From positions 62,001 to 126,000 of the forward strand of contig NZ_JAMQOP010000004.1 of the NCBI RefSeq assembly GCF_031624495.1: a DNA stretch of 64,000 nt. The letters are read 5' to 3'. Positions within the stretch are counted from its first letter, which is position 1. Each line of letters starts with the position of its first letter. The position numbers were made by a program, and so were the translations under genes. Shown piece after piece: positions 32,656-41,810 of the stretch. The stretch is from Halogeometricum sp. S1BR25-6. Its GTDB lineage: Archaea; Halobacteriota; Halobacteria; Halobacteriales; Haloferacaceae. A model generated the notes under the pieces. The model did not search any database. It was not told the DNA's origin and saw only the letters and a program-made list of their open reading frames with translations.

Positions 32656-33309
32656 ATGGAGACACCGACTGCGCTGGTACTCGGGGAGACGACGTTCCCG
32701 TTTCACGACCTCGCGGAGATGGGCCCGCACGTCGAGTCGGCCCTCGGCGACGCGGCCGACGCGACTCGTTCGACCGACAGAGACGACCTGCTCGACCTCT
32801 CGGAGTACGACCTGGTCGTCGACTACCTGACCGACAGCGAGTTGACCGACGACCAACTGGCGGGGCTTCTCGGGTTCGTCCGCGACGGCGGCGGCTACCT
32901 CGGCCTCCACTGCGCCGCCGACCTCACGAGCGTGCACGCGGGCGGCGGCGAACTAGAACACCGCGAGGAGCCGTTCCCCGAACTCCGCGAACTCGTCGGC
33001 GGGCACTTTCTCACGCACCCCGAACAGTCGGAGTTCGGCGTCGACGTCGTCGCCGAGCACCCCGTCGTCGACGGCGTCGAGGACTTCCGGGTGTTCGACG
33101 AACCCTATCAGGTGGAGGCCGACGACGACGTGACCGTCCTCGCCCGAATGGACCACCCGGACCTCGAATCCTATCCCGTCGTCTGGGTCCGCGAGTACGG
33201 CGACGGCCGGGTCTGCTACGCCTCGCTCGGTCACACGGCGGAGGCGTTCGAGAACGAGGCGTATCGACGGCTCCTCCGAAACGCCGTCGGGTGGCTCGTC
33301 CGCGACTGA
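32656..33309 (+). CDS. ThuA-domain protein (1 of 2)
   Basis: A 217-residue protein of the ThuA-like (trehalose utilisation) family, a class I glutamine amidotransferase-like fold. Landmarks: ALVLGETTFPFHD at the start, LLGFVRDGGGYLGLHCAADLT near 75-95, GGHFLTHPEQSEF near 115, PYQVEADDDV near 155 and GRVCYASLGHTAEAFENEAYRRLL near 190. In bacteria ThuA proteins are found next to Gfo/Idh/MocA dehydrogenases and act in 3-keto-sugar metabolism; recent work links related proteins to keto-glycoside chemistry. This window has five such dehydrogenases and two ThuA proteins. Substrate unknown. Confidence 0.82.
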   Translation: METPTALVLGETTFPFHDLAEMGPHVESALGDAADATRSTDRDDLLDLSEYDLVVDYLTDSELTDDQLAGLLGFVRDGGGYLGLHCAADLTSVHAGGGELEHREEPFPELRELVGGHFLTHPEQSEFGVDVVAEHPVVDGVEDFRVFDEPYQVEADDDVTVLARMDHPDLESYPVVWVREYGDGRVCYASLGHTAEAFENEAYRRLLRNAVGWLVRD

Positions 33310-33364
33310 ACCCCCGGCCCGAGCACCTGAGCGCTTATCCCGGTCGACCACGAACGCTGCGGGT

Positions 33365-33631
33365 ATGGGAATACGGAAAACAGACATAACCGTGTACGTG
33401 TACGTCCTCGGGGTGCTGCTCTCGGGGATGTGGCTGGCTCAGCAGCTCGGAACGGACTGGTCGCCGCTGATACTCACCGTCGTGGCCGTCGTGGCCGCTG
33501 GATGGACGCTCTACTATCGGTTCTCGATCGGTCCTCGCATCGAGACGAACAAGCGGGATGGCGACGAACACGACGGTGAGGACGCCGGACCGTCGACCGC
33601 CGCGAAGACGCAGACCGGCGAAGACGCCTGA
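33365..33631 (+). CDS. small two-span membrane protein
   Basis: An 88-residue protein with two hydrophobic segments (about residues 9-28 and 32-52) and a long polar acidic tail from residue 60 onward (TNKRDGDEHDGEDAG). A TATA-like CTTATCC near 33335 lies about 28 bases before the ATG. No family is recognised. It is one of at least four small membrane proteins in the window, but its tail is unlike the others. Confidence 0.6.
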   Translation: MGIRKTDITVYVYVLGVLLSGMWLAQQLGTDWSPLILTVVAVVAAGWTLYYRFSIGPRIETNKRDGDEHDGEDAGPSTAAKTQTGEDA

Positions 33632-33647
33632 CGGCGGCGCGCGGCGT

Positions 33648-34730
33648 CTACTCCTCGCGGAAGTACGGGATGATCTCCGTTTCGTAGTGGTGCATCGTCT
33701 CCTCGAAGTCACCCACGGGGATGAGGACGAGGTTGTCGACCCCGGCGTCTCGGAACGCTTCGATGCGTTCGATGGCGCGTTCGGGGCTCCCGGCGACGCA
33801 GATCTCGTCGACGGCCTCGTCGGGGATGCGCTCGGCCGCCGCGGCCAGTTGCCGTTCCTGCTCTTCGTCGAACGCCATCTGCCACATGATGGGCGTCTCC
33901 GCGGCGATGTCCTCGTACCCCATGTCTTCGAGGAGGGGCGGGCGGAGCGCGAGGTTCACTCGGTTGCGCTCGACGCCGGCCTCGCGGGCCGCCTCGCCGT
34001 CTTCGGCGACGGCCGTCGGAACCATGACTGCGCGCGAGATGTCGCCGCGGTCGCGGCCGCGCGACTCGGCGACGTCGAGCACCTTCCGCAGGTCGGCCTC
34101 GTACTGGTCGGGGGCGTACACCCACGGGAACCAGCCGTCGGCGACGGCGCCCGTCAGTCCGCGCATGCTCTCGCCGTAGCCCCCGATCCAGAGCGGCGGT
34201 CGCGGCTTCTGTACCGGTTTCAACCCCAGGTGCGCCTCGTCCAACTCGAAGTACTCTCCCGAGAAGGAGAGCGGTTCCTCGACCGTCGACGTCCAGAGGC
34301 CGTCGACGATCTTGACGCACTCCCTGAACCGCGTGTAGGGGTCCTCCCAGTCGATGTCCTCGATGGGGGCGAAGTTGAACGCCTCGCCCGCCCCGATGCC
34401 GAGGCCAGCGCGGCCGTCCGTCATCCGGTCCAGCGTCGCGGTGACGTGCGCGAGTTCCGTCGGGTGACGGCGCACGGAGTCGGAGACGCCGGGCATCAGC
34501 GTCACGTCCTCGGTTCGTTGCGCCATCGCGCCGAGCACGGAGAACGCCTCCCACGGCGGGTCGACGAGGTACTCCTCGGAGCCGGTCGGATGGAAGAGGT
34601 GGTCGGGAACCGTGACGGCGTCGAATCCGGCGTCCTCGACGCGGGCCGCCCGTTCGACGGCCCGCCCCGGGTCGCCGTAGCTCACTACCTGACAGCCGAA
34701 CGCGAGTTCGCTCGCTGGTGAGGTCGACAT
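33648..34730 (-). CDS. LLM-class flavin/F420-dependent oxidoreductase (1 of 2)
   Basis: A 360-residue luciferase-like monooxygenase family protein. The start ELAFGCQVVSYGDPGRAVERAARVEDAGFDAVTVPDHLF, the barrel segment TATLDRMTDGRAGLGIGAGEAFNFAP and WIGGYGESMRGLTGAVADGWFP are characteristic. In haloarchaea many of these use coenzyme F420 rather than FMN. Targets range from methylenetetrahydromethanopterin to sugar acids. A TATA box (AGTTATTTACC on the minus strand, about 34753-34763) lies 28 bases upstream. It ends 16 bases from the convergent membrane protein gene. Its role beside the galacturonate genes is unknown. Confidence 0.85.
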   Translation of the reverse strand: MSTSPASELAFGCQVVSYGDPGRAVERAARVEDAGFDAVTVPDHLFHPTGSEEYLVDPPWEAFSVLGAMAQRTEDVTLMPGVSDSVRRHPTELAHVTATLDRMTDGRAGLGIGAGEAFNFAPIEDIDWEDPYTRFRECVKIVDGLWTSTVEEPLSFSGEYFELDEAHLGLKPVQKPRPPLWIGGYGESMRGLTGAVADGWFPWVYAPDQYEADLRKVLDVAESRGRDRGDISRAVMVPTAVAEDGEAAREAGVERNRVNLALRPPLLEDMGYEDIAAETPIMWQMAFDEEQERQLAAAAERIPDEAVDEICVAGSPERAIERIEAFRDAGVDNLVLIPVGDFEETMHHYETEIIPYFREE

Positions 34731-34826
34731 CGGCCGTATACTCTCCGTGACGCGGTAAATAACTGGTCGTCGGGGGAAGCGAGGGCGGCGCCGTCCGGCC
34801 GCCTCGCGTCCCGCCGAGAGCGGCCG

Positions 34827-36260
34827 CTACCCGCGGAGCACCGACGCGTCGAGGTCGTAGGCCTCGAAGTACTCCCGCTCTCGCTCTACGAGTTCGGCGA
34901 ACAGGTCGCGCGCCTCTTCTCTCGAAACGGTGACCAGCGGTTCGTTGAGGAACGCCTGGAAGGCGAGGTCGAGGTCGCCGGCGAACCCGGCCTCGATCAG
35001 CGTCTCCTGATTGGCGACGTGGCGCGCCACCATGCTCTCCACTTCGGTCGGCAGGCCGCCCGCGCAGAGCGGCGACACGTCGTCGCCCGAGAGCAGGGCG
35101 TTCGTCTCCACGACGGCGCCCTCCGGAAGGCCGTCGACCTGCCCCTCGTTGGGGTAGTTGAGGTGCGTTACGAACGGTTTCTCGCCGACGAGCGCCCGCA
35201 TGATGTCGACCGCTTCCTCTCCCGATTCCCGGAACTCGAAGGCCGCGTCGCCGGCGAGGTACTGCTCCATCTCGTCGGGGCCGTCGGAGTCGTCGACGCG
35301 GGCCGAACTCGGCGTGAGGCGGATGCCGAACCGCTGCACCTCCTCGGGTTCGTCGATGCTCAGATACCAGGGGACGAACTCCGCGAGGTGGCGGTCGCCC
35401 GCCGCGCCGAGGACGCCGAAGCGGTTGTACAGGTCGAACGCGACCTCCTCGTTGTTCACCCAGTAGGATTCGCCGTCCAACGCGCCCGGTTCGCGGTCGA
35501 ACAGCGGCTTCCGCCGTTCGAGTTCCTCATCGAGGTATTGAAAGAGGTCGTGGTCGCGCCACGTCGCCTCGTCCACCCACGTGAAGTGGTTGATTCCCTT
35601 CACGTTGACTCGAACCTCGTCGCGGCTCACGTCCTCGGCCTCCTCGACGTACCGCTCGGCCATCTCCGCGAACAGTTCTTGAGTCTTGAACACCTCGTGA
35701 CAGAGTCCGATGGCCTTGATGTCGGGGAACTCCTCGTACAACGCCCGCGTGCAGACCGTCATCGGGTTGGTGTAGTTGATGACCCACGCGTCCGGACAGC
35801 GCTCGCGGACCGTCGCGGCTATTTCGCGGTACTGCGGAATCGCCCGCAGGGCGCGCACCGCGCCGCCGGGGCCGACGGTGTCGGCGACCGTCTGGTAGAC
35901 GCCGTACTCCTGCGGCACGTCGATGTCGTGGACGAACGTCTCCTCGGGGTCGTCCTGTATCGAGCAGACGACGAAGTCGGCGCCGTCGAGGGCGTCGCCC
36001 ATCTCCCGCGTCGCCTCGAACGTCCAGTCGCCGACGGCCTCCTCGCGCCGCATCACCTGGTTCGCGAGTTCGGCGTTCTGCTCCGCCATCTCGTAGTTCA
36101 CGTCGTACAGCGCGACGGTTCCGGCGAGGTCGGGGCACTGCGCGAGGTCGTTGATGAGCGTGTGCGCCCACCCCCGACTCCCGCCGCCGACGTAACCGAT
36201 CTTCAGATTCCGGGCCGGGCCCGACGGTGCGCGCTCTCCGCGCTCCGAGAGCTGATACAT
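34827..36260 (-). CDS. glycoside hydrolase family 4, alpha-galacturonidase-like
   Basis: A 477-residue NAD- and metal-dependent glycosidase. The nucleotide site GGGSRGW is at 25-31, the family NYTNPM at 162-167, the metal-binding Cys in LCHEV (Cys 187), and the metal His in NHFTWV (His 225). GH4 uses an oxidation-elimination-addition mechanism at C3. The acidic-residue substitutions and context agree with alpha-galacturonidases (LplD type) that release galacturonate from oligogalacturonides. The start at 36260 is favoured since a TATA element (AGTTATTTGC on the minus strand, near 36290) lies 30 bases upstream and the upstream ATG at 36290 lies in it. Located next to uronate dehydrogenase. Confidence 0.85.
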   Translation of the reverse strand: MYQLSERGERAPSGPARNLKIGYVGGGSRGWAHTLINDLAQCPDLAGTVALYDVNYEMAEQNAELANQVMRREEAVGDWTFEATREMGDALDGADFVVCSIQDDPEETFVHDIDVPQEYGVYQTVADTVGPGGAVRALRAIPQYREIAATVRERCPDAWVINYTNPMTVCTRALYEEFPDIKAIGLCHEVFKTQELFAEMAERYVEEAEDVSRDEVRVNVKGINHFTWVDEATWRDHDLFQYLDEELERRKPLFDREPGALDGESYWVNNEEVAFDLYNRFGVLGAAGDRHLAEFVPWYLSIDEPEEVQRFGIRLTPSSARVDDSDGPDEMEQYLAGDAAFEFRESGEEAVDIMRALVGEKPFVTHLNYPNEGQVDGLPEGAVVETNALLSGDDVSPLCAGGLPTEVESMVARHVANQETLIEAGFAGDLDLAFQAFLNEPLVTVSREEARDLFAELVEREREYFEAYDLDASVLRG

Positions 36261-36336
36261 ACGATAACAGGTGGCGCGACGAGCACGCAAATAACTGTCG
36301 TTCTCGGAGACCGTCCGTCCCGTTCGGAACGCCGAG

Positions 36337-37176
36337 CTAGGCCGGCGGTCCGTCCCACTCGTCGCCGTCGTCGCGCGGGCGGTACCCGATGCGGTTGCGG
36401 GCGCGTTCGATGTCGAACCAGCGGTTTCGGTTGTCGCTGACGCCGTGGAAGATGTCGAACTCGACGTCGTCGTCGTCGAGGCAGCATTCGACCATATGCG
36501 CGAAGTCGCGGCGCGACTGCCACATCGCCTTCATCCGGGCCGCCCAGCGCTCGTACTCCTCGCTGTCGCGCTCGATTTCCCCCTCCTCGGCCTTCTGCTC
36601 GGCATCGCCGTAGGGGTGGTCGTACTCGGCGTCGTTGACGGTGCAGATGCGGAGCGCGTAGAACCGCTTCGGGTACTCGTGGTTCTCGACGTAGTAGCGG
36701 CCGAGGTCCTCGCCGAAACTCTTCGAGGCGCCGTAGTAGGAGTCCGGACGGACGGGGTCGTCGTGCCGCAGGAGCAGGTCCGTCTCGCCGGTGTACAGTT
36801 CGGGTGCGAACTCCTCCTCGTACTCGCCCATCACGTGGTTCGTCGACCCGAAGACGAACGTCTCCACCTCGTTCTCGCGCGCGGCTTCGAGCGCGTTGTA
36901 CATCCCGACGATGTTCGGTTCGAAGACGTCCGCCCACGACCCCTCGGCGCTCGGATACGCCGCGAGGTGGACGAGCGCGTCGTGCCCCGCGGCCGTCTCG
37001 GCCAGTTTCTCGCGGTCCGTGACGTTCCCGACCACCGTCTCGTAGCCGCCGTACGGATGGTCGTCGGGGCGGTCCGAGCGGTTGTAGTAGGTGAAATCGT
37101 ACTCCGGTCGGTCGTGCAGGTGGTCAATGAGCGCGGTGCCGCAGCGTCCGTACACCCCGGTCAAGAGGACGTCCAT
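36337..37176 (-). CDS. udh: uronate dehydrogenase-like NAD-dependent oxidoreductase
   Basis: A 279-residue short-chain/epimerase-fold enzyme. The site GVYGRCGTALIDHL (7-20) binds NAD, HLAAYPSAEGSWADVFEPN is a family-like segment, VFGSTNHVMGEY holds the Ser/Thr and Asn, and YYGASKSFGE gives Tyr-x3-Lys. These features and length match uronate dehydrogenases, which oxidise D-galacturonate or D-glucuronate at C1 to the aldarolactone. It is 76 bases downstream of the GH4 promoter region and directly adjacent to GH4, fitting release and oxidation of galacturonate. A TATA (CGTTTTACCGC on the minus strand, about 37196-37206) is 25 bases from the ATG. Confidence 0.78.
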   Translation of the reverse strand: MDVLLTGVYGRCGTALIDHLHDRPEYDFTYYNRSDRPDDHPYGGYETVVGNVTDREKLAETAAGHDALVHLAAYPSAEGSWADVFEPNIVGMYNALEAARENEVETFVFGSTNHVMGEYEEEFAPELYTGETDLLLRHDDPVRPDSYYGASKSFGEDLGRYYVENHEYPKRFYALRICTVNDAEYDHPYGDAEQKAEEGEIERDSEEYERWAARMKAMWQSRRDFAHMVECCLDDDDVEFDIFHGVSDNRNRWFDIERARNRIGYRPRDDGDEWDGPPA

Positions 37177-37273
37177 ATCGACTACCCGCGGACCAGCGGT
37201 AAAACGATTCCGTCTGTTTCGAGCGACCGCGGCGACGCGCGCACGTCTCGCGCGCGCCTCCGGCGGCCGCGGC

Positions 37274-37738
37274 TCACCCCGTCAGAACCGTCACGGGACC
37301 GTCGAAGTTGAGCACGAGGCGCTGGGCGGTGTCGCCGAACAGCGCCTTCCCTGTGGGCGAGCGCTGCCGCCCGGCGACGTAAACGTGGTCGCACCCGCGT
37401 TCGCCGGCGACGCGGACCACCTCGTCCGCCAACTCGTCCTCCTCGGCGACGACGCTGACGACGTCGTACTCGACGGTGCCGTCGAGGCCCGCGAACGCCT
37501 CGTCGGCGGCCTCCTCGGCGAACCGGTCGGCGACTTCTCGGGCCGAATCGGAGTTGAGCGGGGTGTTGGCCGCCTCGCTCATCGCCTGCAGCGTCTCGGC
37601 GTTCTCGGCTATCTCCTCCTCCGTGATGCGCGTGAGCAGGACGAGCGGAGTGCCCGTTCCGGCGGCTATCTGCCCGGCCTCGGCGAGGAGGCGTTCGTGC
37701 GAGTCCGTACTATCGACTACGACTAGCGACGACTGCAT
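37274..37738 (-). CDS. universal stress protein (UspA) family
   Basis: A 154-residue UspA-fold protein. It starts SSLVVVDSTDSHERLLAEAGQIAAG and ends VYVAGRQRSPTGKALFGDTAQRLVLNFDGPVTVLTG, which has the G-x2-G-x9-G-(S/T)-like ATP-binding pattern in altered form (GRQRSPTGKALFGDTAQ). It probably binds ATP or a related ligand and modulates stress or transport. A TATA element (AGTTTTATGGG on the minus strand, near 37762-37772) lies 29 bases upstream. Haloarchaea have many copies; the placement between sugar genes may be incidental. Confidence 0.85.
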   Translation of the reverse strand: MQSSLVVVDSTDSHERLLAEAGQIAAGTGTPLVLLTRITEEEIAENAETLQAMSEAANTPLNSDSAREVADRFAEEAADEAFAGLDGTVEYDVVSVVAEEDELADEVVRVAGERGCDHVYVAGRQRSPTGKALFGDTAQRLVLNFDGPVTVLTG

Positions 37739-37830
37739 ACCGGTGACACGATACTTCCACCCATAAAACTATCCCGCCGGACGGGGCGAACGGCGCTCGT
37801 CACCCGTCGTTCTTCCTCTCAGGACGCTTC

Positions 37831-38967
37831 TCAGCGGTCGGCGCGGTAGCGTTCGACGGCGTCCTCGTCGACGTCGATACCCAATCCCGGTTCCTGCGGG
37901 ACGGCCACCTCGCCGCCCGTCGGGTCGAACGGGGTCTCCAGAATCTCCTCCCGGAGCGGGTTCTCGCTCCGGTCGAACTCGACCATCATCGGTTCGGGCA
38001 CGTTCCGCGTGTGGGGGTACTCCGAGACGCTCGCGGCGAACTGCACCGCCGCCGCCAGTCCGACCGCGCTGTTCCAGACGTGCGGGCGGACGGCGACGTT
38101 CTCCGTCGTCGCCAGGTCCGCGATTCGGCTCGCCTCGGTGAGGCCGCCGCAGCGACCGAGGTTCGGTTGGACGACGTCGACGGTCCGGTCGTCGACGAGG
38201 CGTTTGAACTCGAAGCGGCCGTAGTGCGCCTCGCCGGCCGCGAGGGGAACGTCGACGCGACTCTTCACCTCGCGGTAGCCCGAGAGGTTCTCCGGCGGGA
38301 CCGGTTCCTCCATCCACGTCACGTCGAACTCTTCGATGGCTTTGGCGGTCCGAATCGCCTGCCGCGGTCGGTAGTTGCCGTTGATGTCGACCATCAGGCG
38401 CGCGTCGTCGCCGAGCACCTTCCGGGCGGTCCGCACCCGTTCGACGTCGGAGTCGGTGCCGGCTCCGATTTTGATTTTCGCCGCGGAGAACCCCTCCTCG
38501 ACCGCCTCGTGCATCGGTTCGGCGATGTCGCGGTCCTCCTCGGTGAAGTACATCGTCGAGGCATAGGCGTCGAGCGTCTCGCGGGACTGTCCGCCGAGGA
38601 GTCGATGTATCGATTTTCCGGTGGCTTTCCCGACGAGGTCCCACAGTGCCACGTCGATGCCGCTCAGCGCGCTCTGGACGAAGACGCTCCCGCCGAAGTG
38701 GTAGGGGTCGGTGAACGATTCGTCGGCGAGACGCCGCACGTCGAAGGGGTCCATGCCGACGACGGCGTCGCGAAAGAACTCGTCGACGACGGGCGCGACG
38801 ACGCTCCCCGGTGCGAACGCCTCCCCCCACCCGGTCTCGCCCTCGTCGGTCTCGACCCGGAGGAGCGTCGTCGCCCGGTCGTGCCCGAACCCCCGCGCGT
38901 CTCCGAGTCCCCGCCCCTCGGCGAGCCTGTGCGATATCGGAATCACCTCGACGTCCGTGACCTGCAT
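37831..38967 (-). CDS. enolase-superfamily enzyme, D-galactarolactone cycloisomerase-like
   Basis: A 378-residue mandelate racemase/muconate lactonising subgroup enzyme. Lys residues are in KIK (164-166), metal ligands in VDIN (Asp 194), WMEEP (Glu 220 or 221) and AAGE (Glu 246), and a catalytic His in RPHVW (His 296). The sequence around 245-275 and the ends VEFDRSENPLRE and PGLGIDVDEDA are strongly like the Agrobacterium galactarolactone cycloisomerase, as recalled. That enzyme converts the uronate dehydrogenase product to a keto-deoxy lactone. The ATG at 38967 is supported by a TATA (AGCTATATTGG on the minus strand) 27 bases upstream. Alternatives: other acid-sugar dehydratases of the superfamily. 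Confidence 0.75.
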   Translation of the reverse strand: MQVTDVEVIPISHRLAEGRGLGDARGFGHDRATTLLRVETDEGETGWGEAFAPGSVVAPVVDEFFRDAVVGMDPFDVRRLADESFTDPYHFGGSVFVQSALSGIDVALWDLVGKATGKSIHRLLGGQSRETLDAYASTMYFTEEDRDIAEPMHEAVEEGFSAAKIKIGAGTDSDVERVRTARKVLGDDARLMVDINGNYRPRQAIRTAKAIEEFDVTWMEEPVPPENLSGYREVKSRVDVPLAAGEAHYGRFEFKRLVDDRTVDVVQPNLGRCGGLTEASRIADLATTENVAVRPHVWNSAVGLAAAVQFAASVSEYPHTRNVPEPMMVEFDRSENPLREEILETPFDPTGGEVAVPQEPGLGIDVDEDAVERYRADR

Positions 38968-39158
38968 GACCGATACACCGCGGAGCGCTCCAATATAGCT
39001 TCCGCCGAGCGATTCGTCGGTATCGCGTCGCGGGATTCCGCGGACCGCGTTCGGGTCGGCGCTTCCGGACCGTCTTCGGCCCGTGCGCAACTTCCGACAC
39101 GGCCGTGCGTACCTAACATTTATTTGCCGAGGTTCTGAACGGATGGTCGCCGCCCACC

Positions 39159-40391
39159 ATGTCATACGATAGACGTACGTTCATGCGAACGATCGGTGCA
39201 GGGAGTATCGGGAGCGCGTCCCTCCTCGCGAGCGGGACAGCCACGGCGGACCGCTCCGAGCGCGGTGATTCGGCCGCCGGGTCGTACTTCGACCCCGACG
39301 ACGGGTTCGCCAACGCAGCGTCGTGGCTCGACGACGACACGCCCGTGTACGCGGTCACCGAACCAACCCGCGAGGCGTTCGAGGCCGCCGTCAACCGGAG
39401 CGGACCGCGGGTCGTCGTGTTCGAGACCAGCGGCACCATCGACCTGGGCGCGGAACGACTCACCGTCGACGAAGACGAACTCTACCTCGCTGGGCAGACC
39501 GCGCCGTCACCGGGAATAACGCTCATCCGGGGCGGTCTCTGGGTCGACGCCGACGACTGCCTGCTCAGGCACGTTCGGGTACGCCCGGGTGACGCCGGAC
39601 AGGACGATGGGTGGATTCCCGACGGCGTGCGGACGGCCGACGGGACGGAAAACAACGTCGTCGACCACTGTTCGATCACCTGGGCGGTCGACGAGAACGG
39701 CTCACCGGGGTACGACTCGCGGCGGACGACGTACTCGAACTGCATCATGGCGGAGGGGTTAGCCGACGCCACGCACCCGAAGGGGACTCACTCCTACGGG
39801 TCGCTCGTCGGCGACGGCTCCGAGAAAGTCGCGCTGTACGGCAACATCTGGGCCCACAACATCGGCCGCAACCCGCGATTGAAAGCCGAGACGCGGAGCG
39901 CGGTCGTGAACAACGTGATGTACCACTACGACGAGGCGGTCAACCTCGACGACTCGACGGTGGCGAGCCTCGTCGGCAACTCCTTCCTCCGGGTCGACGA
40001 AGGGGATTACAACGTCGAAGGCGGCGGGGAGGTGTACGGCGAGAACAACACTACCGACCCGGAGACGCCGATGTACGGCCCCGACGTGACGCTCCTCGAC
40101 GACACGCCGCTGTGGCCCGACGGGCTCTCGCCGCTCTCGGCGGCCGACGCGGAGCGACACGCCCTCGCGTACGCGGGGGCGCGTCCCGCCGACCGGACGT
40201 ATCACGACCGGCGTGTCGTCAGCGACGTCCGAAACTTCGACGGCGAGTTCATCGATAGCCAGTCTGCGGTCGGCGGCTACCCGGACCTCGCCGAGAACAG
40301 TCGGGACCTGCACGTTCCGAACGGCGGCCTGCGCCGCTGGCTCGAATCGCACGCGATTCGCGTCGAACAGGGCGGCGCTCGTTCGCACTGA
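39159..40391 (+). CDS. Tat-exported pectate lyase (PL1), short form
   Basis: A 410-residue exported enzyme. The signal MSYDRRTFMRTIGAG is twin-arginine, with the cleavage region near residues 28-32 (GTATAD). The rest is a beta-helix lyase: LAGQTAPSPGITLIRG, HVRVRPGDAG, NNVVDHCSITWAVDENGS, THPKGTHSYGSLVGD and NIGRNPRLKAETRSAVVNNV. It parallels the C-terminal half of the 7285-9381 enzyme nearly along its whole length. Basic residues in GRNPRLK match the region near the catalytic Arg in PL1 lyases. It should cut de-esterified homogalacturonan outside the cell. It is divergent from the cycloisomerase gene with about 190 bases between starts. Confidence 0.88.
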   Translation: MSYDRRTFMRTIGAGSIGSASLLASGTATADRSERGDSAAGSYFDPDDGFANAASWLDDDTPVYAVTEPTREAFEAAVNRSGPRVVVFETSGTIDLGAERLTVDEDELYLAGQTAPSPGITLIRGGLWVDADDCLLRHVRVRPGDAGQDDGWIPDGVRTADGTENNVVDHCSITWAVDENGSPGYDSRRTTYSNCIMAEGLADATHPKGTHSYGSLVGDGSEKVALYGNIWAHNIGRNPRLKAETRSAVVNNVMYHYDEAVNLDDSTVASLVGNSFLRVDEGDYNVEGGGEVYGENNTTDPETPMYGPDVTLLDDTPLWPDGLSPLSAADAERHALAYAGARPADRTYHDRRVVSDVRNFDGEFIDSQSAVGGYPDLAENSRDLHVPNGGLRRWLESHAIRVEQGGARSH

Positions 40392-40454
40392 TTCGGTCGA
40401 CGGCGGCGAATCGACGGCGGCGTCGGAGCGTCCGTCGCCCCGGCTATTCTCTCG

Positions 40455-41702
40455 TCACTCGTCGTCGTAGCGGAATTCGGTCCACGGACCCTCCTCGAAC
40501 GGGTACTCCTCCAGGACGTCGAAGTCCACCTCGAATCCGAGTCCGGGGTCGTCCGAGAGCGTCAGCACGCCGTCCTCGACGTCCGGCGCGCCCTCGACGA
40601 TGTCGAACGCGAGGTCGAACGGGTACATGCCGGGGTCGTCTCCCGACCCGACGTCGAGCACCGGGTCGTCCTCGAAGACGGGGTATTCGAGGAGCGACAC
40701 GTCGGGCGCGGCGGCGACGAGGTGCGCGTTGGCGAGGAGGCCGACCCACGTCCCGAAGTTGTGCGGGACGAACTCCACGTCGCGACCGGCGCAGTACTCG
40801 ACGGCGTCGCGGCACCCGGTGTAGCCGCAGTGGTGGCGCACGTCCCCCTGTAGGAAGTCGACCGCGCCCGTCTCGCCGAGTTCGACCAACCCCTCGGGCG
40901 TCGGTTCGCTCTCCCCGCCGGCCAGCGGTGTCCCCGTCTCCGCGAGGTCGACGTACCCCGCGCGGTCGTCCGGCGCGACGGGTTCTTCCACCCAGTAACA
41001 GTCCCGGTCGCCGGCGAACGCGACGAGGTCCTGGACCGTCTCGCGGTCGTAGCCGTCGCGCACCTTCCACCACGTGTGCACGTCGAGCATCACTTCCATC
41101 TCGCCGGCCGCCTCGGAGACGAGTTCGACGGTCCGGCGGTCCCCGTCGGGGCCGATTCCCGGCCGGTACTTGTAGCCGAAGAAGCCGAGGTCGCGGATGG
41201 TCGCCGCCTGTTCGGCGTACGCCTCCGGTTCCATGTACATTCCGGCGCTGGCGTACAGCGGCATCTCCCGGGTCGGGTCCGTCCCGTACTCGTCGGCGAG
41301 AAGTTCGTATATCGGCGCGCCCACCTCCTTCCCGCGGAGGTCGTAGAGCGCCACGTCGACGGCCGAACGCGCCTCGTACCGCAGGTTGTCGGGGAGGTTC
41401 GTCGCCCGGAGCAGGTCGTGCGCGTCCGACACCTCCTCGACGGTCTCGCCTTCGAGGGCGTCCGCGACGGCGCCGTCGACCACGTCCGCGAAGGTGCCCT
41501 GCGAGTCGCCCTCGAAGTACTCCCGCATCGCGGAACTGCTCGCGCCGGCCGTCGCGGCGCCGTACCGCCCGTCGCTCGATTCGACGACGACGAGGACCAC
41601 GTCGCGCTTGCGCAGTCGGCGCACGCCGCCGTGGAACGGTCGGTCCTGCGGCGGGTCGATGGGCGAGGAGAGAGCGTATCCGCTGACGTTCGTGATTCGC
41701 AT
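40455..41702 (-). CDS. enolase-superfamily enzyme of unknown substrate
   Basis: A 415-residue protein of the mandelate racemase/muconate lactonising branch. Visible landmarks: SAVDVALYDLRGKEVGAPIYELL near 115-138, GYKYRPG where the family often has KxK, DVHTWWKV for the first metal ligand, YWVEEPV for the second, GGESEPTPEG for the third, and PHNFGTW supplying the general acid/base His. The Arg in place of the second Lys of KxK suggests chemistry other than mandelate racemisation; gluconate- or arabinonate-type dehydratases are candidates. The ATG at 41702 has a TATA (AGTTTTATCG on the minus strand) 30 bases upstream. It is convergent with the short PL1 gene. Confidence 0.8.
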   Translation of the reverse strand: MRITNVSGYALSSPIDPPQDRPFHGGVRRLRKRDVVLVVVESSDGRYGAATAGASSSAMREYFEGDSQGTFADVVDGAVADALEGETVEEVSDAHDLLRATNLPDNLRYEARSAVDVALYDLRGKEVGAPIYELLADEYGTDPTREMPLYASAGMYMEPEAYAEQAATIRDLGFFGYKYRPGIGPDGDRRTVELVSEAAGEMEVMLDVHTWWKVRDGYDRETVQDLVAFAGDRDCYWVEEPVAPDDRAGYVDLAETGTPLAGGESEPTPEGLVELGETGAVDFLQGDVRHHCGYTGCRDAVEYCAGRDVEFVPHNFGTWVGLLANAHLVAAAPDVSLLEYPVFEDDPVLDVGSGDDPGMYPFDLAFDIVEGAPDVEDGVLTLSDDPGLGFEVDFDVLEEYPFEEGPWTEFRYDDE

Positions 41703-41810
41703 ACTTCCACTGAACCGTCCACCACGATAAAACTCCGTCACTCGCGGCCCGGCCGTCCTCGGGTCGGGCCGTCCGCTCCCCTCGGAGGCGACGGTGCCGG
41801 CGCCGCCCGA